Assembly (NCBI RefSeq): GCF_030149425.1
Contig: NZ_JASBRQ010000051.1
Coordinates: 89,939-153,938, forward strand
DNA length: 64,000 nucleotides
From: Maricaulis sp.
Lineage (GTDB): Bacteria > Pseudomonadota > Alphaproteobacteria > Caulobacterales > Maricaulaceae
Direction: 5' to 3'
The notes under the pieces were generated by a model. That model was not told where the DNA came from and searched no databases. It saw nothing but the letters and a program-made list of their open reading frames with translations. Shown here in pieces: positions 36,332-43,618 of this stretch. The position numbers were made by a program, and so were the translations under genes. The number at the start of each line of letters is the position of its first letter. The first letter of the stretch is position 1.

Positions 36332-36548
36332 GGGGGAAACCTCTCAAGACACGAGCCGGCCGCCACGCTCACGCGGCCCGCGATATCTGGGTTATGCGGC
36401 GATCCTGTTTGCGCTCTGGGCCGCGTTCGACAGCTATTCCAGCCAGGAACTCGCCCTCGGCCCGCTGGCGCTTATGCTGCTGGCCGGCGGCGCCGCCGTG
36501 TTCTGGCGCGGCTATGACACCAAGAACCCGCCCGGTGGCGACGCATGA
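36330..36548 (+). CDS. Small membrane protein inside the GTA cluster, opposite strand (first)
   Basis: 72 residues from the ATG at 36330, with AGGG and AAGGAG upstream. The N-terminus is basic (RPPRSRGPR), followed by two hydrophobic stretches (YLGYAAILFALWAAF and LALGPLALMLLAGGAAVFW), so two membrane helices are likely. No family recognised. Its start overlaps the g6 start codon on the other strand and its stop overlaps the next gene's start in ATGA. The pair runs against the whole GTA cluster. Confidence 0.78.
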   Translation: MGETSQDTSRPPRSRGPRYLGYAAILFALWAAFDSYSSQELALGPLALMLLAGGAAVFWRGYDTKNPPGGDA

Positions 36549-36892
36549 CACCTGTGCGCATCAATGCCGCCCTCGCCTGGATCCTGGCCTTCGGCTTGTC
36601 GCTCTTGCTGACCGGAGCGGCGGGTTATGGCGTGCTATGGGCGATCAGCGCGGTAACGGGCATGGACATGCCCAACCCGGTCGCCGATGGCCGCCTCGTT
36701 TTTGCCTGGGCGCTGCCGGTCCTGGCCGCCACCGCTTTCATTGTGCGGCCACTGGAGAACCTGGTCCGGCGGCATGGGTATGAGCTCAACTCGGTCGAGA
36801 CCGAGCACCAGCTGGACGGCGCCGACGACATCGCCGACGCCGCCGCAGCCGCCCTGCAGGCGCGCATGGAAGACGAGCTCAAGCGGCGCTAG
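36545..36892 (+). CDS. Small membrane protein inside the GTA cluster, opposite strand (second)
   Basis: 115 residues with two predicted membrane helices (LAWILAFGLSLLLTGAAGYGV is one, LVFAWALPVLAATAFIV the other, given here as positions about 9-30 and 49-67) and a charged cytoplasmic tail with an Ala-rich helix (DIADAAAAALQARMEDELKRR region). No family recognised. It starts in the stop of the preceding gene (ATGA) and ends in a CTAG shared with the g5 stop. Whether it has any role in GTA production is unknown; the fit between flanking genes suggests long residence rather than a fresh insertion. Confidence 0.8.
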   Translation: MTPVRINAALAWILAFGLSLLLTGAAGYGVLWAISAVTGMDMPNPVADGRLVFAWALPVLAATAFIVRPLENLVRRHGYELNSVETEHQLDGADDIADAAAAALQARMEDELKRR

Positions 36893-38103
36893 CTCAGGCC
36901 GAATTTCAGCAGTTTGATGGCGTTGAAATCCTGCACGCCGCCGCCGACCCGCTTGGTGGTGTAGAACAGCACGTAAGGCTTGGCGCTGTAGGGATCCCGC
37001 AGCACCTCAACGCCCTGGCGGTCGATGATCAGATAGCCCTTGGCGAAATCACCAAAAGCGAGCGCGAAACTGTCCGTGCCGATATCGGGCATGTCTTCGG
37101 CCTCGACGACGGGATAGCCCAGCAGGGTCGAACTGCCCGCCTCGCTCAGCGAGGGCTGCCAGAGATAATGCCCGTCCGCATCTTTGAACCGGCGCACGGC
37201 GGAAACGGTGCGGCGGTTCATCAGGAAACGACCATTGGCGCGATACCCGCTCGCCGGGGCATAGACGAGATCGATCAGGGCATCGCCGGGATCACTGGCG
37301 GCAAACCCGCCGGCCACACCGGTGGCGACATAGCCCAGCTCGCCCCAGCTCTGCACCCCGTCAGCCGCCATGGTATAGCTCATCAGACCGCGTGGCTTGT
37401 TGACGCCATCACCGGAGATGAAGGCCGCGCTTTCCTGGGCCGCGAAGACATCGCGCACTTCTTCCGCCAGCCATTGGTCCAGATCAACCATGGCATCGTC
37501 GAGCAATTGCTGGGTCGCCGCCGGCATGGCGTAAAGCTCGGCCGCGGGAAAATCGAGCAGGTCGAGGCTGGGCGATGCCGTTTCCGGCCGGGCCGCGGTT
37601 TCGCTGACCCAGCCGGCCGCCGCACCCCCGCGCGAAATCGGTTTGCGGAACAATGAAGCCGAGGTCTGGCGCACACTGGCGATGGAGCGCATCGGCGAAG
37701 CCTCGCCGAGCAGGCGCTCAATGCGGTTTTCCGTTTCCTGGGGCACGACATAACCGCCATCGACGGCACTGCCGGCGCTCATCGACTTGGCTTCAGCCAG
37801 CACGGATGCGTCACCGGTGCGCAGATAACTCTGCCAGCCCGGTTGCGCCGTCATGGCCTGGGCGCCCAGCGGCGCCCGCTGATCATTCAGGTGCAGCCGG
37901 TCGAGCGCGGATTTTTGCTGGTCGAGGGCGGCATCGATACGCGCGACCTTTTCCTCCAGCAGGACATCGGCGCTGTGACGCGCCTCGATCTCGCCGAGGC
38001 GATCATCATTGGCCTGTTTGAAGGCCTCGAACGTCGCCAGCACTTCACCCAGAGCGATACGGGTTTCCGCCGAGACCGCGGGCATTTTGGTTTCCTGGGT
38101 CAT
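36889..38103 (-). CDS. GTA major capsid protein, HK97 fold (g5)
   Basis: 404 residues. The first 115 or so are the helical delta/scaffold part (EVLATFEAFKQANDDRLGEIE), removed by the prohead protease. The shell domain begins near SAGSAVDGGYVVPQE and contains RLLGEASPMRSIASV, FISGDGVNKPRGLMSY and WGELGYVATG, all characteristic of HK97-type GTA capsids. It assembles the DNA-containing head. The g4 gene ends 15 bases upstream. Confidence 0.96.
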   Translation of the reverse strand: MTQETKMPAVSAETRIALGEVLATFEAFKQANDDRLGEIEARHSADVLLEEKVARIDAALDQQKSALDRLHLNDQRAPLGAQAMTAQPGWQSYLRTGDASVLAEAKSMSAGSAVDGGYVVPQETENRIERLLGEASPMRSIASVRQTSASLFRKPISRGGAAAGWVSETAARPETASPSLDLLDFPAAELYAMPAATQQLLDDAMVDLDQWLAEEVRDVFAAQESAAFISGDGVNKPRGLMSYTMAADGVQSWGELGYVATGVAGGFAASDPGDALIDLVYAPASGYRANGRFLMNRRTVSAVRRFKDADGHYLWQPSLSEAGSSTLLGYPVVEAEDMPDIGTDSFALAFGDFAKGYLIIDRQGVEVLRDPYSAKPYVLFYTTKRVGGGVQDFNAIKLLKFGLS

Positions 38104-38118
38104 GGATCCTCCTTGGAT

Positions 38119-38544
38119 CTAGGCCGCAAGGGCCGGTTGAGGGGTAAGCTGGAGCCGCGCCTGCGGCAGCAGGGGGAAGGTCACGACGGAGATCTCGAAC
38201 AGATCGATCGCCGCGAGATAGCGTCCGCGCGGACGGCGCGGGCGCGAACGCCGGGTGCGAAACCCGATCGACAAACCGTCTACGGCCCCGCGTTTGACGA
38301 GGGCCTGGGCGCTGCGCCCCCGGGCGGTTTCGCCAAGGATTTCGCCGCGCACGCGCAGGCCTTTTGCGTCTTCGACAAGCGCGCGCCAGACGCCGATGGG
38401 CTCGCCCGGGTCGTGCTGGAACAGCATCGGCACGCTGCGCCCCTGCCTCAGCGATTGCGCGAAGGCGCCGGTCAGCACGACATCGCCGGACAGATCGGCC
38501 AGACCGAACAGGCTGGCATAGCCTTCAATGATGAGACCGCTCAT
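38119..38544 (-). CDS. GTA prohead protease (g4)
   Basis: 141 residues from the ATG at 38544, which overlaps the g3 stop in ATGA; the frame is open further but the start block MSGLIIEGYASLFG is the family N-terminus. The HK97 prohead protease active-site His is in MLFQHDPGEPIGVW and the Ser in VDGLSIGFRTR. It cleaves the capsid's N-terminal part during head maturation. Confidence 0.94.
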   Translation of the reverse strand: MSGLIIEGYASLFGLADLSGDVVLTGAFAQSLRQGRSVPMLFQHDPGEPIGVWRALVEDAKGLRVRGEILGETARGRSAQALVKRGAVDGLSIGFRTRRSRPRRPRGRYLAAIDLFEISVVTFPLLPQARLQLTPQPALAA

Positions 38545-39593
38545 TTCCCGTCCTCCGCCTGCAGCGGCGCGGCCGAGATATCCGCTTGCACTGATACGGT
38601 TTCGCCCATCCACGGACGCAGCCACACCGTCATCGCCCCGGCACATTTGCGCACCAGGGGCAGCACGGTCTGGCGCCAGAAGGCGAGCTGCGCCTCCTTG
38701 TAATTCGCATACGTATTATCTCCGGGCAGCCCCAGCAGAAGCGGCGGTACGCCCAGCGCCAGGGCGATCTCGCGGGCGCTTTCGCGGCGCGCATCAATGA
38801 AATCCATATCCGCCGGAGACAGCGCCATCGGCTTCCAGTCCAGCCCGCCTTCGAGCAGGAGTGGCCGCCCGGCATTGCGGGCACCGCTATGGGCGTCTAG
38901 CAATTGCGCCTTGAGGCGTTCGAACTGGGTTTCGCTCAGCCGGCCATCCTCGCCGCTAACCACCAGCGCGCCGGACGGCCGCGCCGCATTATTGAGCAAG
39001 GCCCGGGCCCACTCCGATCCGCCATTGTGAAAATGGATGGCCTCAGCCGCCGCCGAGAGCGGTGACAGGCCGTAATAATCATCGCCGGGATGAAACAGAC
39101 GCATGTGGAAAACCGCGCTGCGCCCGCTCAGCGCGTCGCGCACAAAGCGCCGTCTGCGCGAGCCCGTCGCATACTCCCAGCCCGCCGGCCAGCCCTTATC
39201 GCCCGGCAGGACGCGGACACGGTCCGGCCTGAGGGCAAACAGGCCACGCGGCTCTTCCTCCAGGCTGACCAGTTCGAGATAGGCATTTCCCGCCACCTGT
39301 AGATAACCGTAAAAACTCTCCCACAGCTCAGCCCCCGCCTGGTCCGGATTGGGGCTGTCCAGCAAGGCCTGGACAGCCCGGTCTTCGCTGGTCAGGGGAA
39401 TGGAAGCCGCAGCTTCGGCAATCAGCCGGACACAGCGGTGGGCGATGGCATTGCGCTCATATCCGGCACGGGTCAGCGAGGGGATGTCGCGGGCCAGGGA
39501 GGCATGGCTGCCGGCCAGGCTGATCCCGGACAAGGCCCGTGCAGGCACGCTCTTTCCCTCCGCGCCGGTGAGCCGGGCGAACCAGTTGGGCAT
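38541..39593 (-). CDS. GTA portal protein, HK97 family (g3)
   Basis: About 350 residues. The start is taken as the ATG at 39593 (MPNWFARLTGAEG), because AAAGGA lies eight bases upstream; two ATGs at 39602 and 39599 lie inside that ribosome site region. Family blocks include RNAIAHRCVRLIAEAAASI, RPDRVRVLPGDKGWPAGWEY, DYYGLSPLSAAAEAI and PPLLLGLPGDNTYANYKEAQ. The dodecameric portal is the DNA entry port of the head. It follows g2 by 29 bases. Confidence 0.95.
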   Translation of the reverse strand: MPNWFARLTGAEGKSVPARALSGISLAGSHASLARDIPSLTRAGYERNAIAHRCVRLIAEAAASIPLTSEDRAVQALLDSPNPDQAGAELWESFYGYLQVAGNAYLELVSLEEEPRGLFALRPDRVRVLPGDKGWPAGWEYATGSRRRRFVRDALSGRSAVFHMRLFHPGDDYYGLSPLSAAAEAIHFHNGGSEWARALLNNAARPSGALVVSGEDGRLSETQFERLKAQLLDAHSGARNAGRPLLLEGGLDWKPMALSPADMDFIDARRESAREIALALGVPPLLLGLPGDNTYANYKEAQLAFWRQTVLPLVRKCAGAMTVWLRPWMGETVSVQADISAAPLQAEDGK

Positions 39594-39622
39594 GATCATC
39601 ATCCTTTAAAAAGTTGGCGCTG

Positions 39623-40954
39623 TCAGAGCGGACGCAGGCGCGGTGAGCGGCGCCGTTGCAGCAAGAGCTCGGTAATGGCCCAGACCAGGGCATCGACACG
39701 GTCGGGGCTTTTGGCAGAGCTTCGGGACACGGTCTCAGGCGCCCCGAACGCACACATCTGATCGACAAGCGCGGGGAAATGCCCGGCATGGCGAACCCGT
39801 CCGGCGGCATAAAGCGCGGCGACCGGTTCTGCCCGCGCGCGCTTGCCGCGCGAGGCGTGCACCAGCTTGACCGGCAGGCCGGCATGTTCGGCCTGCAACA
39901 CGCTGCGCACCATCTCACCGCCCTGATTGGCCTCGGCGACCACGGCATCGGCCTTGAAGGTCTCGAACGCCTCGGCCGCGCGCCGGGCCCAATCCGCCGG
40001 AGCGGCCGGACCGAAGGAGAGATCGGCGAGGACACAGGCGGTGCGCCCGATGCCCTCGCCGCAGGCGGACGCCACCACAATGCCGCACTCCGCGCTCTGC
40101 GCACCGCCGCTGGCCGGCGGATCGAGCGCGATGATGATCCGCTCGGCCACGTCCGGCGCGGTCATCACACACGCTTCCAGGGCCGGGCGCTGCCACAACG
40201 CCCCCTCGGGATCATCGATCAGCTCACCGTCCAATTCCTGCCGCCCCAGCGCACTATCGCCATAGGCCGCCTGCATGGCGGCGACAAAGCCCGGTGCCAG
40301 ATTGTCGGCATTCTTCACGGTCGGCTGTTGTGTCTCGACCACGCCGGGCGCAGCCCGCAGGTTTTTCAAGGCCGGGACCGGCCGCGGCGTAGTCGTGATC
40401 ATGATCCGAGGCTGCCGGCCCAGCCGCACCGCCATGCGCAGGGTATCGAGTGCCTTCTGCGGGTCGGGCCAGGCGGCAAACTCATCGCACCAGGCGATCT
40501 CGAATTGCGGCCCGCGCAAACTGTCCGGGTCTTCGGCGGAAAAAGCCTGGGCAATCGCCCCGCAGGGCCAGACCAGGCGCCGCCGGCTGGCCTCATAGCG
40601 CGGCCGCTGATCCGGCGGGCCGAGCCGCAACAGGCCGGATTCCCCATCAATCATGACCTCGCGTGTATCGGCCAGGGCCGGGCCGACAAGGGCCACCCGG
40701 CGGCGGCCGGCAATGATCTGGGCGCGGACCCATTCCGCGCCGGCGCGGGTCTTGCCCGCCCCGCGCCCGCCCATGAAGAGCCAGATCAGCCAGTCGCCGG
40801 CGGGAGGTTTCTGTGCGTCACTCGCCCATTCGATCCAGGCATGCAGCTTGTCGATCTGCTCCTGCCGCGAGAGCGTCCGGACCCAGCGATTTCTGATCTC
40901 GCGCCGCTGCGAGACGATCGAGGTGATCGATGAGTTCCGCGCCGGGATCGTCAA
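39623..40954 (-). CDS. GTA large terminase subunit (g2)
   Basis: Packaging ATPase/nuclease of the GTA. The Walker A is GGRGAGKTRAGAEWV, the Walker B region FEIAWCDEFAAWPD, the coupling motif ITTTPRPVPALKNL and the nuclease-domain segment VAEANQGGEMVRSVLQ. The frame is open to 41020. No conventional start lies between the g1 stop (40818) and the Walker A except one ATG at 40774, which would remove the conserved SRQEQIDKLHAWIEWA block. The TTG at 40954 is therefore taken, giving 443 residues and a 137-base out-of-frame overlap with g1; TTG 41020 and ATG 41008 are alternatives. Start confidence is low, identity is high. Confidence 0.88.
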   Translation of the reverse strand: MTIPARNSSITSIVSQRREIRNRWVRTLSRQEQIDKLHAWIEWASDAQKPPAGDWLIWLFMGGRGAGKTRAGAEWVRAQIIAGRRRVALVGPALADTREVMIDGESGLLRLGPPDQRPRYEASRRRLVWPCGAIAQAFSAEDPDSLRGPQFEIAWCDEFAAWPDPQKALDTLRMAVRLGRQPRIMITTTPRPVPALKNLRAAPGVVETQQPTVKNADNLAPGFVAAMQAAYGDSALGRQELDGELIDDPEGALWQRPALEACVMTAPDVAERIIIALDPPASGGAQSAECGIVVASACGEGIGRTACVLADLSFGPAAPADWARRAAEAFETFKADAVVAEANQGGEMVRSVLQAEHAGLPVKLVHASRGKRARAEPVAALYAAGRVRHAGHFPALVDQMCAFGAPETVSRSSAKSPDRVDALVWAITELLLQRRRSPRLRPL

Positions 40955-41309
40955 TGTCGCCGATATCCCCCGCCCCGCTTGCCTCGACCGCGTTATTTTT
41001 CCTGCCATTGCGTGCCACAAATCCCTCCAGATCGCGGGCTGCCCGTGCGGCCATGGTTATGCGCCGCAAGCGCTTTTCCGCGTTTTCGTCATCACCCTTA
41101 TCCATGGCCGCGCGGGCCAGGATAAGCTGGCGCACCAGGGTCCGGGACATGGCATCGCCGAGCGTGCGCTCCGCCGCGCGCAGCCCGGCGCTCAGCCTGC
41201 GCTGCACATAACCAAGCTCGCGCCCTTGTGCGCTGGCGATGGCTTGCGCGGTGATCTTGCCTGCAAGAAAGTCCAGCAAGTAGTCGTCCCACTGCGCCGT
41301 GCTCACCAT
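40818..41309 (-). CDS. GTA small terminase subunit-like protein (g1)
   Basis: 163 residues, first gene of the GTA cluster. It is helical with an HTH-like N-terminal region (DDYLLDFLAGKITAQAIASA) followed by coiled-coil-like helices (LVRQLILARAAMDKGDDENAEKRLRRITMAARA, blocks LVRQLILARAAMDKG and AEKRLRRITMAARAA). RcGTA g1 is the small terminase. The last 45 residues are encoded by bases that are also read in another frame as the N-terminus of g2. The region upstream should hold the promoter for the cluster; no site is identified. Confidence 0.85.
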   Translation of the reverse strand: MVSTAQWDDYLLDFLAGKITAQAIASAQGRELGYVQRRLSAGLRAAERTLGDAMSRTLVRQLILARAAMDKGDDENAEKRLRRITMAARAARDLEGFVARNGRKNNAVEASGAGDIGDIDDPGAELIDHLDRLAAARDQKSLGPDALAAGADRQAACLDRMGE

Positions 41310-41486
41310 CGCCCTGCCCCATTTCCGGCCATACCCAAATATAGCCGGGCGGCGTATGCGCTGGATTGTTTAGGGCAAGTGCCTGGAACTCGAAGAGGTT
41401 TGCCGGGACAGGCGGCGCTCTATACCCGCCGGGTCCGCGGCATCGGCCTAGCCTTCGCCCGCGTCAACACCCTCTACGGGCCATTC

Positions 41487-41520
41487 GAAACAGGGGCCAC
41501 GCACCATTTGACGGCGCAGA
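41487..41520 (-). repeat. Degenerate copy of the RAYT-associated repeat
   Basis: GAAACAGGGGCCACGCACC followed by ATTTGACGGCGC matches, with several changes, the AAAACGGGGACACGTACC-TTAATGGCGC units at 42.2 kb. Confidence 0.5.
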
Positions 41521-41629
41521 TGGAACTTGCGGGAGTGGAGTTGGTTTTTGGTGGCGGCTTCGCCGCGTCACCCACTCCCCCGCTTACGCGGGACCTCGCC
41601 CATCGAGGGCGAGGAGGGGCGCTAAAAAC

Positions 41630-41748
41630 CTTGTCATCCCGGACGCAGGCCCGGACTTGATCCGGGCGGAGATCCGGGACCAAGCCTAGCGCATCGAGGT
41701 CCCTGATCTGCGCCCCGCGTTCGCGGGGCATCCGTCAGGGATGACAAG
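41630..41748. repeat. 119-bp intergenic inverted-repeat element
   Basis: The element begins CTTGTCATCCC and ends GGGATGACAAG (perfect 11-base terminal inverted repeats). Inside are two hairpins, CCCGGA-CTTGA-TCCGGG and CCCCGCG-TT-CGCGGGG. Elements beginning GTCATCCCGGAC... are familiar as dispersed intergenic palindromes in alphaproteobacterial genomes; that is recalled, not searched. Confidence 0.7.
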
Positions 41749-41780
41749 CGTATGTGGATAAACACAAGCCGCGAGAAGCG

Positions 41781-41880
41781 GAAAAAACGGGGCCACGCAC
41801 CATTTAACGGCGCTGCACTCCCACAAGAACGAGTGTGAAATCAGTACGGAAAAATTGGTACGTGTCCCTGATTTTTACCG
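41781..41880. repeat. Composite repeat: inverted pair of RAYT-associated units
   Basis: A minus-oriented unit (GAAAAAACGGGGCCACGCAC, 41781-41800) and a plus-oriented unit (AAAAATTGGTACGTGTCCCT, 41851-41870) are linked by CACAAGAACGAGTGTGAAAT and neighbouring bases. The same head-to-head arrangement with a similar linker recurs at 42.2-42.3 kb. Confidence 0.75.
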
Positions 41881-41924
41881 TAGCCGAAGCGGTCGTAGTC
41901 GCACCGCCTTCAAAGATCGTCCCC

Positions 41925-42119
41925 TCAAGAACCATCGCCCAGCTTTCTGAGTTCGAAAAACAACCAGTTTCCACCAATCAGAAATGATGCAGCCCCAAAG
42001 CCCAAAAGTACGAGGAAAATGTCATTGGCGGCCTCCCAATATTGGATCAGGGAGTAGAAGGACAAGATCGGCGACGTTAGGACCACCAAGATCAAAACCG
42101 CTTTGATCAGTTTCCGCAT
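41925..42119 (-). CDS. Small membrane protein in the repeat island (64 residues)
   Basis: The ATG at 42119 has GGAGG seven bases upstream, which sets the start; the frame continues upstream only through repeat sequence. The peptide has a basic start (MRKLIKAVLIL), a first hydrophobic helix (LIKAVLILVVLTSPILSFYS) and a second (DIFLVLLGFGAASFLIGG), and ends in FFELRKLGDGS. No family recognised. The local base composition is AT-richer than the surrounding genome and repeats lie on both sides. Confidence 0.65.
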   Translation of the reverse strand: MRKLIKAVLILVVLTSPILSFYSLIQYWEAANDIFLVLLGFGAASFLIGGNWLFFELRKLGDGS

Positions 42120-42172
42120 TTCTCTGCCTCCAGACAGGTGCTCGACAATTCGCGCCCTTGAGTGTCTGTCCC

Positions 42173-42372
42173 AGAAAAACGGGGACACGTACCCCTTAAT
42201 GGCGCGCTCCAAAAAACGGGGACACGTACCCTTTCATGGCGCGCTACCCTGCAAAACGAGTGAGAAATCAGGACGGAAAAATTGGTACGTGTCCCCGTTT
42301 TTTGCATGGCGCGCTACCCCGGCAAAATGAGTGAGAAATCAGTTCGGAGAAATTGGTACGTGTCCCTGATTT
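42173..42372. repeat. Cluster of RAYT-associated repeats (four copies)
   Basis: Two minus-oriented units (CGGGGACACGTACC near 42179 and 42216) and two plus-oriented units (GGTACGTGTCCC at 42284 and 42355). Two of the intervals contain ATGGCGCGCTAC and GAGTGAGAAATCAG spacer blocks. The result is a BIME-like array of inverted units. Confidence 0.85.
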
Positions 42373-42504
42373 TTACCCGTCCCCCTTACCTTCATCTCTG
42401 TTCATGAATGTTGCTCGAAACCAAAAGTAGTTAACCACTGACACGAGAACAGCAATTAGGATCAAAGGCACGGACCACGCTCCGAGAAAATTGAACACTT
42501 CCAT
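42373..42504 (-). CDS. Tiny membrane protein in the repeat island (43 residues)
   Basis: An ATG at 42504 follows the ribosome-site-like GGTAGCAGGA, and a TAA lies at 42373-42375. The 43-residue peptide starts MEVFNFLGAWSVPLI, has one strongly hydrophobic helix (VPLILIAVLVSVVNYFWF) and a charged tail (RATFMNRDEGKGDG). Single-helix topology and a ribosome site support translation, but there is no homology evidence. It lies between two repeat clusters, with its stop directly beside the last repeat unit. Confidence 0.5.
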   Translation of the reverse strand: MEVFNFLGAWSVPLILIAVLVSVVNYFWFRATFMNRDEGKGDG

Positions 42505-42576
42505 TCCTGCTACCTACCTTAATCTTCGCTGCACTGCCCGATGAACGTGACAGTAATAAAAGCCAAGAACAACACC

Positions 42577-42644
42577 AGAACGAGTGTGAAATCAGTACGG
42601 AAAAATTGGTACGGCCAAAAAACGGGGACACGTACCAATTTTCC
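42577..42644. repeat. Inverted pair of RAYT-associated repeats, one truncated
   Basis: A plus-oriented unit is cut at AAAAATTGGTACG and joined to a complete minus-oriented unit AAAAAACGGGGACACGTACC that runs on into AATTTT, so AAAATTGGTACG faces CGTACCAATTTT. Confidence 0.8.
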
Positions 42645-42717
42645 AGCCCCGAACCACACCTCAAAGCAAAATACTCGCATGAGTTGCATTTCCGCGACAC
42701 ACTGATACCCTTTCAGC

Positions 42718-43383
42718 ATGCCCCGCCGCGCCCGGATTGTCCTGCCTGGCTTCCCGCATCATGTGACCCAGCGGGGCAATCGGCGTCAGCAGACCTTCTT
42801 TGAGGACGCGGATTACGCCCTCTATCGCGACCTCATGGCTGCTGCCTGCGCCACCCATGGTGTGCGCTGCTGGGCCTGGTGCCTCATGCCCAACCATGTG
42901 CACCTCGTGCTCGAACCGGCCCGCGAGGATGCCCTCGCCCTGGCCGTCGGAGAGGCTCACCGGCGCTATACCCGGCATATCAATGCGCGCGAGGGCTGGA
43001 CCGGGTTTTTATGGCAGGGCCGTTTTGCCTCCTGCGCCATGGATGAAAGCCACGCCCTGGCAGCGGTGCGCTATGTCGAAAACAATCCGGTCGCGGCCAA
43101 GCTCTGCGCGAAGGCCTGGGACTGGCCCTGGTCGAGCGCCGGCTTTCATGTTGGCGCCCGCCCCGACGGGCTGACCCAGTCCGCCCCTTGGCTCGACCGC
43201 ATCCCCAATTGGACGCGCTATCTCGAGGACGGGGCAAGTGCCAAGGAAGACGCCCGTCTCGGCGACTTCACCCAGACCGGCTATCCGCTTGGGCAAGATG
43301 ACTGGATTGACGCGCTGGAGACCAAATCGAAGCTGAGACTGCGACCGGGCCTGCGCGGACGGCCACGCAAGCCGGAGCGGTAA
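42718..43383 (+). CDS. REP-associated tyrosine transposase (RAYT), Y1/HUH family
   Basis: 221 residues of the Y1 transposase family related to IS200/IS605. The N-terminal MPRRARIVLPGFPHHVTQRG, the metal-binding HUH motif in PNHVHLVLEP and the segment GFLWQGRFASCAMDE followed by VRYVENNPV (holding the likely catalytic Tyr) are characteristic of the RAYT group. The C-terminal tail is basic (GLRGRPRKPER). RAYTs act on REP-type palindromes rather than on terminal repeats of their own. Here about a dozen copies of one repeat flank it on both sides, which fits that role. All motifs look intact. Confidence 0.92.
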   Translation: MPRRARIVLPGFPHHVTQRGNRRQQTFFEDADYALYRDLMAAACATHGVRCWAWCLMPNHVHLVLEPAREDALALAVGEAHRRYTRHINAREGWTGFLWQGRFASCAMDESHALAAVRYVENNPVAAKLCAKAWDWPWSSAGFHVGARPDGLTQSAPWLDRIPNWTRYLEDGASAKEDARLGDFTQTGYPLGQDDWIDALETKSKLRLRPGLRGRPRKPER

Positions 43384-43389
43384 GGGGAA

Positions 43390-43566
43390 ATGGGTACGTG
43401 TCCCTGTTTATTCGAGTGAGAAATCAGTACGGAGAAATTGGTACGCGTCCCTGTTTTTCGAAAAATTGGTACGTGTCCCGTTTTTTGCCGGAATTGGTAC
43501 GTGTCCTCGTTTTTACGAGTGAGGAATTGGTACGTGTCCCCGTTTTTAGTGTCCCCGTTTTTTCAG
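43390..43566 (+). repeat. Array of plus-oriented RAYT-associated repeats
   Basis: At least five units of the form TTGGTACGTGTCCC(C/T)GTTTTT with single-base variants (one GGTACGCGTCC, one GTCCTCG) and a truncated sixth (GTGTCCCCGTTTTTT), at irregular distances of 20-45 bases, directly after the transposase stop. Confidence 0.88.
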
Positions 43567-43618
43567 AGCCGCCAGCGAAAAGGCTCGCTCAGCTGACCTA
43601 TTTGATGAAAAACGACAT

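Larger units (their letters stand above)
41310..41924. other. Gene-free stretch between the GTA and the repeat island
   Basis: No credible gene is seen. From 41310 to about 41480 there is sequence that should contain the promoter of the GTA cluster. The rest carries degenerate copies of the island repeat (near 41487 and 41781) and a 119-bp inverted-repeat element (41630-41748). Open frames here lack homology-like patterns and cross the repeats. Confidence 0.7.

Noticed and set aside
28512..41309. Reading the phage-like cluster as a prophage
   Set aside because: No integrase, repressor, replication or lysis genes and no attachment sites are seen; gene order g1-g15 and the g12-g15 families match a gene transfer agent.
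41366..41689. Open frames between the GTA and the repeat island
   Set aside because: They cross the inverted-repeat element and degenerate repeats, show no family pattern, and lack ribosome sites.
42519..42719. A 66-codon minus-strand frame with a hydrophobic end
   Set aside because: Most of it is translation of the repeat; only the last 20 or so residues look like a membrane helix, so at best it is a remnant and no start or ribosome site supports it.
43390..43566. Possible CRISPR-like array of short repeats
   Set aside because: The repeats are irregularly spaced, vary in sequence, occur in both orientations across the island, and lie beside a RAYT gene with no cas genes.
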